Assembly: GCA_038058095.1 (NCBI GenBank)
Contig: JBBUBW010000007.1
Span: 1 to 11,736, forward strand
Direction: 5' to 3'
Origin: VMFW01 sp038058095
Lineage (GTDB): Bacteria; Patescibacteriota; Minisyncoccia; UBA6257; 2-01-FULL-56-20
DNA: 11,736 nucleotides
Shown here: positions 1-5,641 of the stretch, piece by piece
How the letters are laid out: the number at the start of each line of letters is the position of its first letter
How positions within the stretch are numbered: the stretch's first letter is position 1
The notes under the pieces: generated by a model
What the model was told of the DNA's origin: nothing
Seen by the model: only the letters and a program-made list of their open reading frames with translations
The model's database searches: none
Made by a program: the position numbers and the translations under genes

Positions 1-7
1 GCGTGTT

Positions 8-36
8 TTGACGGAAAAGCGAAAAAGTCCTATAAT
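8..36 (+). promoter_or_regulatory. Sigma-70 type promoter of the ECF sigma operon
   Basis: A TTGACG -35 hexamer (8-13), a 17-nt spacer and a perfect TATAAT -10 hexamer (31-36) are visible. Transcription should start near 43, giving a leader of about 44 nt before the ATG at 87. The near-consensus sequence suggests recognition by the housekeeping sigma factor rather than purely by the encoded ECF factor. Confidence 0.8.
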
Positions 37-40
37 CACG

Positions 41-64
41 TGGTTACTAAATCGCTCGTAACCA
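41..64 (+). other. Hairpin at the 5' end of the sigma operon mRNA
   Basis: Perfect 7-bp inverted repeat TGGTTAC (41-47) / GTAACCA (58-64) with a 10-nt loop. It sits at the predicted transcription start and so would cap the 5' end of the mRNA. It could stabilise the transcript or act as an operator; neither is shown. Confidence 0.4.
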
Positions 65-86
65 TTCATTTACTTATTCGTTATCT

Positions 87-623
87 ATGTTAGACCGAGA
101 AAAGTCTATAGTTTCTGACGCGGTCAGGGGTGAGGCCTCAGCTTTTGGTCTCCTTTATGACTATTACCAGTCTAAAATATACCGGTTTATAGTCCTCAAA
201 GTAGGCCGAAGTGAGGAAGCTGAGGACCTCACTCATCAGGTTTTCTTGAACGCTTGGCAGAACATTAAAAACTACAAAAGCCAGGGGTTCCCTTTCTCAA
301 GTTGGCTTTACCGAATCGCCCGCAATTTAGTGATTGACTATTACCGAACCTCGAAAGAGACGGTGTCAGTCGACCAAGTTGATCCAGAATATTTTGCAGC
401 TCCGGCAACGGTTCATTTCGATATCGATAACAAGTTGCAGATAGGAAAAGTTAGATTGGCAATCAGCAAACTCGATTCGGATTATCAGGATGTGATTATT
501 ATGCGGTTCGTCGAGGAATTATCGATCAAGGAATCGGCTGAAGCGTTGGGGAAAAGTGAGGGAGCTGTGAAATTAATGCAATATAGGGCTTTAAAGAAAT
601 TAAAAGAATCATTAGGGAGTTGA
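87..623 (+). CDS. ECF-type RNA polymerase sigma factor (sigma-70 family)
   Basis: Directs core RNA polymerase to a dedicated promoter set. The 178-aa length is typical of group 4 (ECF) factors, which keep only regions 2 and 4. Region 2 spans about residues 20-88, with the DLTHQVFLNAW stretch (47-57) and the FSSWLYRIARNLVIDYYR end (70-87) that binds -10 DNA. Region 4 spans about 122-176, with a helix-turn-helix around SIKESAEALGKSEGAVK. The linker (about 89-120) is variable. The ATG at 87 has no clear Shine-Dalgarno site. It is the first gene of a three-gene unit with a membrane protein and an exported protein, the usual layout for a sigma/membrane-regulator pair. The regulon and stimulus cannot be read from the sequence. 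Confidence 0.93.
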   Translation: MLDREKSIVSDAVRGEASAFGLLYDYYQSKIYRFIVLKVGRSEEAEDLTHQVFLNAWQNIKNYKSQGFPFSSWLYRIARNLVIDYYRTSKETVSVDQVDPEYFAAPATVHFDIDNKLQIGKVRLAISKLDSDYQDVIIMRFVEELSIKESAEALGKSEGAVKLMQYRALKKLKESLGS

Positions 624-636
624 AAAAAATTAATAA

Positions 637-1137
637 ATGGATCTAATAAAACTACTTAAACAACTAAATAAGATGGAGCCGGACTTGGAATATACACGAA
701 GGTCAAAGCTCGCAATTTTAGGTTTGCTTGAAAATAATCCAAAAAGAACCGCCTGGGGTTTAATGTGGTCCGGTATCAAGTTCAGTACCGGCTCGATGGT
801 AACTGGATTAGTAATTGTCCTTATCTTTGTAGCTTTTTCAGCAATAAAGTTTTCTTCACCAACGCCACTCGCCGCTCTCGACCCAATCACCCTTCGGGCA
901 GAAGCCGAAGCAATTGATATTCAAATCAAACTAGCCACTTTGGGGTATGAAAATCCATCTCTTTTAATTAACCAATCTACCACTCTTAAAATCGTTTCGG
1001 GCGCTAGTAGTAAAATAACGGTAGACAAAAATGAAACCAAGATCTCAAGCGACGTACCCGCTGTTAAAGATGGCGCTCCAACCAGCACGGTGGATAGCCC
1101 GACGATCGATGAAGTCTTAGGGAAATTATCCGAATAA
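637..1137 (+). CDS. Single-span membrane protein, putative anti-sigma factor
   Basis: A 166-aa protein encoded 13 nt after the sigma gene. Residues 1-48 are a charged N-terminal part containing MEPDLEYTRRSKLAILGLLE, predicted to face the cytoplasm. One hydrophobic segment follows (about 53-73), then an outer tail rich in Ser, Thr, Asp and Lys. This topology and gene position fit an anti-sigma factor that binds the sigma factor inside and senses something outside. No zinc anti-sigma motif (HxxxCxxC) is present, and the protein has no cysteine at all, so it is not a classical ZAS protein. The function is inferred from context; I recognise no named family with certainty. A weak AGGGAG (613-618) is too far upstream to be a good ribosome site. 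Confidence 0.6.
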   Translation: MDLIKLLKQLNKMEPDLEYTRRSKLAILGLLENNPKRTAWGLMWSGIKFSTGSMVTGLVIVLIFVAFSAIKFSSPTPLAALDPITLRAEAEAIDIQIKLATLGYENPSLLINQSTTLKIVSGASSKITVDKNETKISSDVPAVKDGAPTSTVDSPTIDEVLGKLSE

Positions 1138-1138
1138 G

Positions 1139-1924
1139 GTGGCGATTTTAAATAAAAACTTAAGTTTTTCAGGAAAGAGCCTGATTGCAATAGGCTTTTT
1201 CTTGTTTTTCTCGGGGACACCATTGGTATTGGCGGAGACAACGACTCCTTTGGATTGCCGGTTCAAAACAGAGCTTGCAAATTTGAGCTCTATTCAAAAT
1301 GATTCGAGTTTAGATTATCTCCAAAAAATAAAGGCAGAGCTTGCTCTTCGGCAAAAAATCCTGGGAAAGGTGCTCGACTGCGCTGTTCAGGAAGCCGAAG
1401 TGCTAAAAACAAGGCTCGAAGAGACTAATGTGAAAGACGCGGAAGTAACCGCTGCAAAACTTAAGTTAAATATCGAGATAGATCAAGTAATCTTATTATA
1501 TAAAAACCGAGCTAAAACCGTTAAAGATCTGGGAATTTACGGATCTAAAAGTTTAGCCGGACAACTATCGGAATGGAGATTATTTAATTACAACGACTTA
1601 GTTTCAAGGGTGGCAAATATAATTTCTTGGAATAACAGCCAGGGGGCGATTGATTTAGTCGAGAAGAGACTAGATAACATTAAAAAGGCCTTCATTGATT
1701 TAAAAGTGGTTGATCCCAGTCTTGAGAAAATTATGCAGACCGCCGAGGATAATTTAAAAAAAGCGGAAGATATGAATGAATTAGCGAGGAGAGCAATCGT
1801 AAATTCATACCAGGTGGACCAACAATTAGTGATGATAAGAGATTCGCTAGAAGCAATTGCTGGAGTTTACAAGAATTTTTTTGAAGTTAGCGACATTTTG
1901 ACGGCAAGTTCTACTACTAAATAA
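1139..1924 (+). CDS. Exported coiled-coil protein of the sigma operon
   Basis: A 261-aa protein starting at GTG one nt after the preceding TAA; no ATG lies near enough to be an alternative start. Residues 1-32 look like a signal peptide or N-terminal anchor (hydrophobic 14-31, possible cleavage after LVLA). The mature part is almost all helical and charged, with probable coiled coils at about 42-125 and 165-250. C40 and C81 could form a disulfide. A central segment around SEWRLFNYNDL...IISWNNSQ (143-169) resembles, from memory, a conserved hypothetical family found next to sigma factors in CPR genomes; I know no function. The three-gene layout suggests it is the extracytoplasmic partner or output of the sigma/anti-sigma system. 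Confidence 0.7.
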   Translation: MAILNKNLSFSGKSLIAIGFFLFFSGTPLVLAETTTPLDCRFKTELANLSSIQNDSSLDYLQKIKAELALRQKILGKVLDCAVQEAEVLKTRLEETNVKDAEVTAAKLKLNIEIDQVILLYKNRAKTVKDLGIYGSKSLAGQLSEWRLFNYNDLVSRVANIISWNNSQGAIDLVEKRLDNIKKAFIDLKVVDPSLEKIMQTAEDNLKKAEDMNELARRAIVNSYQVDQQLVMIRDSLEAIAGVYKNFFEVSDILTASSTTK

Positions 1925-1933
1925 TTACCACAA

Positions 1934-1973
1934 CTAAAAGAAAAACCCGCCAGATGGCGGGTTTTTCTTTTAG
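1934..1973. terminator. Bidirectional intrinsic terminator
   Basis: Perfect 18-bp inverted repeat (1934-1951 and 1956-1973) around an AGAT loop. A GC-rich core (CCCGCC/GGCGGG) is flanked by A-rich and T-rich tracts. It therefore works as hairpin plus U-run on both strands, ending the sigma operon from the left and the HU gene from the right. Confidence 0.93.
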
Positions 1974-1986
1974 AACGTTCGAAGAT

Positions 1987-2262
1987 TTATAAAACGGCTT
2001 CTTTTAGGGCTTTGCCGGCTCGGAATTTAGGTTTAATTGAAGCGGCAATGTGGATTTTTTCTCCAGTCTTTGGATTGCGTCCTTCCCGGGCAGCTCTTTT
2101 AACTACACGGAAAGTGCCAAAACCGGTTACAGTGACATCCTCGCCTCTCGACAAGGTTTTGGTAATAGTATCAAAAACTGCTTCAACAGCTCGGTGGGCT
2201 TGAGCTTTAACTTCAATACCGGCGGTCTTCATTACACCTTCTACTAATCCTTCTTTGGTCAT
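1987..2262 (-). CDS. hup: HU-family DNA-binding protein
   Basis: Small basic nucleoid protein that bends DNA non-specifically as a dimer. At 91 aa it has the standard length. It shows the helical N-terminal dimerisation half (1-45), the GFGTF turn (47-51) and the DNA-grasping beta arm, including GRNPKTGEKIHI (about 61-72), whose proline normally intercalates. The C-terminal KPKFRAGKALKEAV is typical. It is transcribed as a single gene from a promoter at about 2306-2335 and ends at the shared terminator 1934-1973. No Shine-Dalgarno site is seen next to the ATG. HU versus IHF subunit cannot be separated firmly, but a single short HU-like gene is the simplest reading. Confidence 0.95.
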   Translation of the reverse strand: MTKEGLVEGVMKTAGIEVKAQAHRAVEAVFDTITKTLSRGEDVTVTGFGTFRVVKRAAREGRNPKTGEKIHIAASIKPKFRAGKALKEAVL

Positions 2263-2305
2263 TTTTATAAGAGTTTTACGGTTCGACCTTTCTTAGATTG
2301 GTTTT

Positions 2306-2335
2306 ATTATAGCAAAATCAAGCCCAGTACCACAA
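2306..2335 (-). promoter_or_regulatory. Predicted promoter of the HU gene
   Basis: On the minus strand a perfect TATAAT (2306-2311) lies 44 nt upstream of the ATG. A weak -35, TTGTGG (2330-2335), sits 18 nt further up. The -35 falls inside the left arm of the inverted-repeat element 2322-2439, so that element may have supplied or altered the promoter. Confidence 0.6.
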
Positions 2336-2439
2336 CTTCGATTCTTCCCAAGTATTAGATTTACTAGTCAGAACTCATATTAGAATTTTACACTCAAAAA
2401 TACCGAAAAATAAACTATGTCGAAGTTGTGGTGTTGGGC
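2322..2439. repeat. 118-bp element with 20-bp terminal inverted repeats
   Basis: Left arm 2322-2341 (GCCCAGTACCACAACTTCGA) and right arm 2420-2439 are inverted copies matching at 18 of 20 positions. They enclose 78 AT-rich bases with no open reading frame. The compact, MITE-like layout suggests a non-autonomous mobile element or a large regulatory hairpin. I see no clear target-site duplication. The spacer from here to 2514 contains no gene. Confidence 0.7.
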
Positions 2440-2514
2440 AAGGCTAACTCGCTAATTTTAGACAAAGACGCATACGAAAATCAAGGGGTATCGTAAAAAA
2501 GTGGAAAAATTGGG

Positions 2515-3105
2515 TTATATGATGAAAACTCCGGCGGCGAGGACTGTAGTCCAAAGGCCATCTTTATTCCCGACGGCAGATTGGGTGGTGTTTAAGGTGC
2601 GGACGATTTTACCACTCATTTTATAGAGCTGTTCCCTTTCACTCCAGGCGGTGTTGACGTCAAACTCAATGCCTAAAGTTGAAGCCAACATACTGGCAGC
2701 TAAATCTTCGGCGTAGTCCCCGGCTTTTATTTCGGTTTCACCGAAAGCGTGGTGTTCAGAAAGATAGCCGTGCTGCCCTTCTTCGGCTGGGAAAGCGGCG
2801 CCTACCGAAGCGGCGATAAGGCGATTCGGCTCATTAGTTTGAAGGCGATCATAAACACAAAAAGCGATTTCGCCGGGATGGAGAAGTTTTATTCCCTCCT
2901 CTTTGGTAATTCTCTTACAGCCAGGCGGCCAGATACTGGAAACTAAAATCATATTAAGGTGAGCGATGCCGGCATCGCGCAAAGCCATCTCAAAAGAAGC
3001 CAAGCGTTCTTTGTGAACGCCGGAGCCTTTTGTAAAAAATATTTTTTTGGGAACGATAGCGCCTTCTCGGATGAGTTGGCTGGGGGTTTTAATTTCGTCT
3101 GGCAT
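2515..3105 (-). CDS. pdaD: Pyruvoyl-dependent arginine decarboxylase (PvlArgDC)
   Basis: Converts arginine to agmatine and CO2, feeding polyamine synthesis or acid/arginine metabolism. The family makes its cofactor by self-cleavage between two serines. Here the site is in HLNMILVSSIWPPGC, so cleavage is expected between S56 and S57, giving a beta chain of about 56 aa and an alpha chain of about 140 aa with an N-terminal pyruvoyl group. N51 matches the family's conserved substrate-side Asn. E123 in SEHHAFGETE matches the catalytic Glu of the archaeal enzymes. The 196-aa length is within the family range (about 160-195). The family is best known from archaea and Chlamydia, so presence here suggests lateral transfer or an ancient CPR/archaeal share. 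No Shine-Dalgarno site is visible. Upstream lie an AT-rich repeat and a structured leader. Confidence 0.92.
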   Translation of the reverse strand: MPDEIKTPSQLIREGAIVPKKIFFTKGSGVHKERLASFEMALRDAGIAHLNMILVSSIWPPGCKRITKEEGIKLLHPGEIAFCVYDRLQTNEPNRLIAASVGAAFPAEEGQHGYLSEHHAFGETEIKAGDYAEDLAASMLASTLGIEFDVNTAWSEREQLYKMSGKIVRTLNTTQSAVGNKDGLWTTVLAAGVFII

Positions 3106-3110
3106 GAGTA

Positions 3111-3146
3111 ATCACGAATATACAAATTTATATTAATATACGAATA
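3111..3146. repeat. AT-rich start-adjacent repeat (short copy)
   Basis: Read on the minus strand it carries ATTCGTATATTAATAT followed by TTGTATATTCGTGAT and ends 5 nt before the decarboxylase ATG. The ATATACGAAT core recurs exactly in the livK element and with one mismatch in the element upstream of the AsnRS-like gene. TATATT hexamers here could act as the -10 of the gene. Confidence 0.55.
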
Positions 3147-3149
3147 GAA

Positions 3150-3260
3150 TTTTAGAAGAAAAAGGAGATGGGCGCAAATGGGGAAAAGGACACTCATATT
3201 TCCCTTTTGGGAACCGGCGTTGTGATTTCTCCAGCGGCAATCACCCGCCTGCATCTCCCT
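3150..3260 (-). ncRNA. Candidate structured leader RNA / riboswitch-like element with terminator
   Basis: On the minus strand an outer 7-bp stem GGAGATG (3258-3252) / CATCTCC (3170-3164) is followed directly by TTTTTCTTC, the form of an intrinsic terminator. It encloses a long hairpin (GGCG-GTGATT, 3249-3239, with AATCAC-CGCC, 3227-3216) and a TTCCC-AAAA-GGGAA hairpin (3213-3200). The GGCG at 3246-3249 has a second partner, CGCC at 3171-3174, which would lengthen the terminator stem to 11 bp with a 2-nt bulge. Two exclusive folds are therefore possible. I do not recognise it as a known riboswitch class. It lies between the upstream Cys-rich gene and the arginine decarboxylase. It could instead be a small RNA or just the terminator region of the upstream gene. 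Confidence 0.45.
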
Positions 3261-3331
3261 CGCCAGATTTTGTTTAACAAAAACCAAGCTCTGGCTTCGG
3301 TCCGATAGCTTCCCAAAATCAAAATACTCGC

Positions 3332-4180
3332 TTATTTGGAGAACTTAAAGGTTGAAAGGATTTGCAGAGCTAGGGTCACTGATTCCTTACCATTGCTTTC
3401 GCCATTATTTCCAAACTCGTAAAGATCGTTTCCTTTTTTAAAAAAGACAAGAATAAATTCCTTACCGCTAGGGGTCAAACTAGCATACTCTTTTGCGGGC
3501 AAACCATCGACGGTTACATCTTTAAGGGTGCCGTTTTTAATCCAGTTAAATCCAGAAAGACAATCTTCGATTGTAGGGCAGTCCCTTGCCCCATTTGGGT
3601 TTATTTGAAAGTATATTCTTGATACTCCATATACTCCATCGCCTTCCTTGAGTGCAAAATAAAAAGTACCTCCATCGCTTATACCTTGATTAGGGTCGGT
3701 TGGTCCAATCAACTCTTTGGGATACTTAATTTCAAATCCATATTTGTCGTTGCGGTAGGTTTGCCAATCAGATATATCGCTAGTCGTTTGGGAAGCCGCC
3801 TCGATTGGCTGCCAAGTTCCTATCTCTGACAAACAATCTTTCAAGAATTTTTCATTTGCCTCGGCTTCGCTCCGGTTTCGAGCTTCCAAAACTTGGCACA
3901 AACCTTTAAAAAGAAAACATTGCTCCCCGGTTTTAGTTTCGCAATCTTCTTGAGTTTTAAAAACTTCTTTTTTACAATAACCGATTGAATCTTTGATCTT
4001 GGGATTAGTTATGCAAGTATATCCAGTTGGACATACAACCCCGGCGTATCCGCCGCACTCAATTTTTGGTTCGGGCGGGTTTTGGGTTTTGTTTTTAAAA
4101 GCAAAATATCCCAGTCCGGCGGCCACCACGACGATTAAAACCACAAGCCAAACACTAGCGAAACCTTTAGTATTTTTCAT
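3332..4180 (-). CDS. Membrane-anchored Cys-rich protein with PsbP-like C-terminal domain
   Basis: A 282-aa surface protein of unknown role. The N-terminus MKNTKGFASV plus a hydrophobic segment (about 9-28) looks like a pilin-type anchor (KGF) but lacks the conserved Glu at +5, so simple anchoring is more likely. A linker (KNKTQNPPEP) follows. The Cys-rich module at about 42-95 has cysteines at 42, 50, 56, 69, 80, 88 and 95, in a GG..G..CP.GY.C pattern that suggests disulfide bonding outside the cell. The C-terminal part (about 137-282: YGFEIKYP, then VDGLPAKEY, then ILSTFKF at the end) resembles the PsbP/MOG1-type fold common in bacterial lipoproteins. It is a paralogue of the gene at 5642-6442 in the N-terminal module only. 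Confidence 0.75.
   Translation of the reverse strand: MKNTKGFASVWLVVLIVVVAAGLGYFAFKNKTQNPPEPKIECGGYAGVVCPTGYTCITNPKIKDSIGYCKKEVFKTQEDCETKTGEQCFLFKGLCQVLEARNRSEAEANEKFLKDCLSEIGTWQPIEAASQTTSDISDWQTYRNDKYGFEIKYPKELIGPTDPNQGISDGGTFYFALKEGDGVYGVSRIYFQINPNGARDCPTIEDCLSGFNWIKNGTLKDVTVDGLPAKEYASLTPSGKEFILVFFKKGNDLYEFGNNGESNGKESVTLALQILSTFKFSK
4070..4123. repeat. 54-bp exact direct repeat, copy 1
   Basis: Identical to 6332-6385. It encodes the end of the membrane anchor and the linker of the two Cys-rich paralogues. Exact identity at synonymous positions points to a recent duplication or gene conversion. Confidence 0.9.
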
Positions 4181-4186
4181 ACTTTA

Positions 4187-4215
4187 ATAGTAGCAAAAGA
4201 ATGGGAATATGTAAA
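4187..4215 (-). promoter_or_regulatory. Promoter predicting a leaderless mRNA
   Basis: On the minus strand TTTACA (4215-4210), a 17-nt spacer and TACTAT (4192-4187) are followed by only 6 nt before the ATG at 4180. Transcription would therefore begin at or next to the A of the start codon, and no ribosome binding site is present. Confidence 0.55.
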
Positions 4216-4242
4216 TGTAAGACGTCACGAAAACACGCTTTT

Positions 4243-4279
4243 GTAACCCTTCGACTCGCTATCGCTCGCTCAGGATAAC
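4243..4279. repeat. GC-rich intergenic repeat (CCCTTCGACTCGCT...CTCAGGATAAC)
   Basis: The minus strand reads GTTATCCTGAGCGAGCG and ends TCGAAGGG. From memory this matches a very widespread class of intergenic repeats (TCCTGAGC...CGAAGG) seen in many bacterial and CPR genomes. Its base composition contrasts sharply with the AT-rich spacer around it. Confidence 0.5.
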
Positions 4280-4319
4280 TTTGCCTATTATTTTATCTTC
4301 AAGTAAAACTGAAGGCAAA
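4280..4319 (-). terminator. Weak hairpin after the AsnRS-like gene
   Basis: TTTGCCT (4280-4286) and AGGCAAA (4313-4319) form a 7-bp stem. An inner TTTTA/TAAAA pairing continues it around a short loop. It lies immediately after the stop codon but lacks a clean U-run, so termination here is only possible. Confidence 0.35.
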
Positions 4320-4320
4320 A

Positions 4321-5325
4321 TTAGATTATCTGGTGTTGGTTGGAGGCGAAGGCGACGGCTTTTTTGATGTCGTCGGTGCCGCTTACCCATCTTAGAATTC
4401 TAGACATGCCAAAACCGCAACCGGCGTGAGGAACCATTTTTTCTTTGGATTTGTCGATGTACCAAGCGAAGTCATCAATACTGCCGCCCATGCCGAGCAG
4501 GCGTTTATACATCTTGGAGTTGGTGAGGCGATAGACTAAGGTTTCGGGGTCGTCCACGCGAGCGGCGGAACCAACCGCCTCCCCTGCTATGGGCAGGATG
4601 AGATCGGCAGAGAGAACTAGTCCGGGAGTTTCTTTGTCGGGTAACATATTAAAGAATTTTTCGACTTCGATTTCTTTTTTGTGATCCCACATCGGGTCGG
4701 GGTAACGAGTAATGAATAGCGGATGGCTGTCATGCATCGAGATAAGCTCGGCTTCTTTTTTAGAATTGATGTCGTCGCCCCAGTTCAAACCCAATTTTTC
4801 TATGGCTTCGGTGTAGGTGACTTTTGGGAAAACGGATTTAACTTTAGCTAAACGGGCGATAGTGGTATCGCTAAGCCCCATTTCTTTTTGTTTTTGAGCC
4901 GGGAGTTTTACTAAGTCGTGAGCTATATGGTAAACGAATCCTTCAATTCGTTCTAGGAGTTGGTCGAAGTTGCCGGCGAATTCAATTTCCATCATTTGAA
5001 ATTCGGTGAGGTGACGGTTGTCACTCCCCGGCTCGGCGCGGAAGCTTGGACCAACACAGTAGACTTTACTCAAATACGGCACAAAAGCTTCGAGGTAGAG
5101 TTGGCCGGTTTGGGCGAGATAGGCCTGATGTTTTTCGGGGTGGCCGAACCAGTTGAAGTCTTTGTTTGAGCTCACTTCAAAAAGCGTGTTTACGTTTTCG
5201 CAGGCGCCGGAGGCGCGGACAATCCTCGGCGGGAAGATTTCGACAAATCCTTCCCCCTCGAGATAGTTGCGACCGGATTTAAATACTTGCGCTTCTAAAA
5301 GTGCGGTGGATAATTTATCCTTCAT
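4321..5325 (-). CDS. AsnRS-like catalytic core, probable asparagine synthetase (AS-AR type)
   Basis: A 334-aa class II aminoacyl-tRNA synthetase core closest to AsnRS/AspRS. Motif 1 is around GFVEIFPPRIV (26-36). The AQTGQLYLEA segment (71-80) is the AsxRS substrate-binding strand. Motif 2 is FRAE...RHLTEF (95-109) and motif 3 is GCGFGMSR (302-309), so the ATP-binding residues R96, E98, R104, H105 and R309 are kept. The N-terminal OB-fold anticodon-binding domain (about 100 aa) is absent: the protein starts directly in the catalytic domain. Archaeal proteins of this build make asparagine from aspartate and ammonia with ATP rather than charging tRNA (Pyrococcus AS-AR). That is the most likely role; a tRNA-modifying paralogue is the alternative. 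A palindromic element lies 8 nt upstream. Confidence 0.8.
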   Translation of the reverse strand: MKDKLSTALLEAQVFKSGRNYLEGEGFVEIFPPRIVRASGACENVNTLFEVSSNKDFNWFGHPEKHQAYLAQTGQLYLEAFVPYLSKVYCVGPSFRAEPGSDNRHLTEFQMMEIEFAGNFDQLLERIEGFVYHIAHDLVKLPAQKQKEMGLSDTTIARLAKVKSVFPKVTYTEAIEKLGLNWGDDINSKKEAELISMHDSHPLFITRYPDPMWDHKKEIEVEKFFNMLPDKETPGLVLSADLILPIAGEAVGSAARVDDPETLVYRLTNSKMYKRLLGMGGSIDDFAWYIDKSKEKMVPHAGCGFGMSRILRWVSGTDDIKKAVAFASNQHQII

Positions 5326-5333
5326 AATGACCG

Positions 5334-5418
5334 CGATACTAATATACTAATGCGTGCTAATGATACTAATAATACGAATTAATTCGCATAATTAGTATTC
5401 ATTCGTATATTTGCATCG
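5334..5418. repeat. Palindromic AT-rich element upstream of the AsnRS-like gene
   Basis: An 85-bp imperfect palindrome centred on the perfect CGAATTAATTCG (5375-5386). The outer arms (CGATACTAATATACTAAT and its counterpart ending at 5418) match at about 15 of 18 positions. It shares an exact 18-nt block (5355-5372) with 11411-11428 in the livK element. On the minus strand TTAGTA-17 nt-TATATT is present in both copies and could be a promoter. Confidence 0.75.
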
Positions 5419-5460
5419 ATGTTGTTTGTTGACCTTTGGTTTATGTTCTGGCTGCGGTAT

Positions 5461-5485
5461 AAAAAAAGACTCCCTAACGGGAGCC
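5461..5485 (-). terminator. Intrinsic terminator for the minus-strand unit ending at 5642
   Basis: On the minus strand a GC-rich stem CTCCC-GTTA-GGGAG (5483-5470) is followed by a T-run (5467-5461). It lies about 155 nt downstream of the second Cys-rich gene and fits as its terminator. Confidence 0.75.
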
Positions 5486-5486
5486 C

Positions 5487-5641
5487 CTAAATCTCAAAAA
5501 TAAATATTCGGCGGGCCTTTTGGGGGCCATCTCCGAAATGATGAATTTTCTTCCGAATCGCCATTGGGACTAATACTACTCCGAGCGAAGAAGAGGTCAA
5601 TGTGGATTTTGGGGATAACTCACCTGCGAAAATAGTGCCAA
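5487..5641. other. Non-coding stretch between the second Cys-rich gene and its terminator
   Basis: No open reading frame of note. With the palindrome and terminator this makes a gene-free gap of 316 bases (5326-5641). On the minus strand it would be a 3' untranslated tail with only short possible hairpins (for example CATC...GATG around 5530-5545). I see no recognisable RNA family. Confidence 0.5.

Noticed and set aside
87..623. TGA recoded as glycine, as in some CPR lineages
   Set aside because: The sigma and DUF4258 genes end naturally at TGA and no gene needs TGA read-through.
3111..3146. CRISPR-like or tandem repeat array from the recurring ATATACGAAT motif
   Set aside because: Copies are few, scattered and palindromic, with no regular repeat-spacer pattern and no cas genes.
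2949..3287. Minus-strand 112-aa open frame over the decarboxylase leader
   Set aside because: It overlaps the decarboxylase start in another frame, has no family resemblance, and covers the hairpin-rich leader; a chance frame.
5487..5641. Hidden RNA gene between terminator and Cys-rich gene
   Set aside because: Only short weak hairpins; no recognisable conserved core, so not called.
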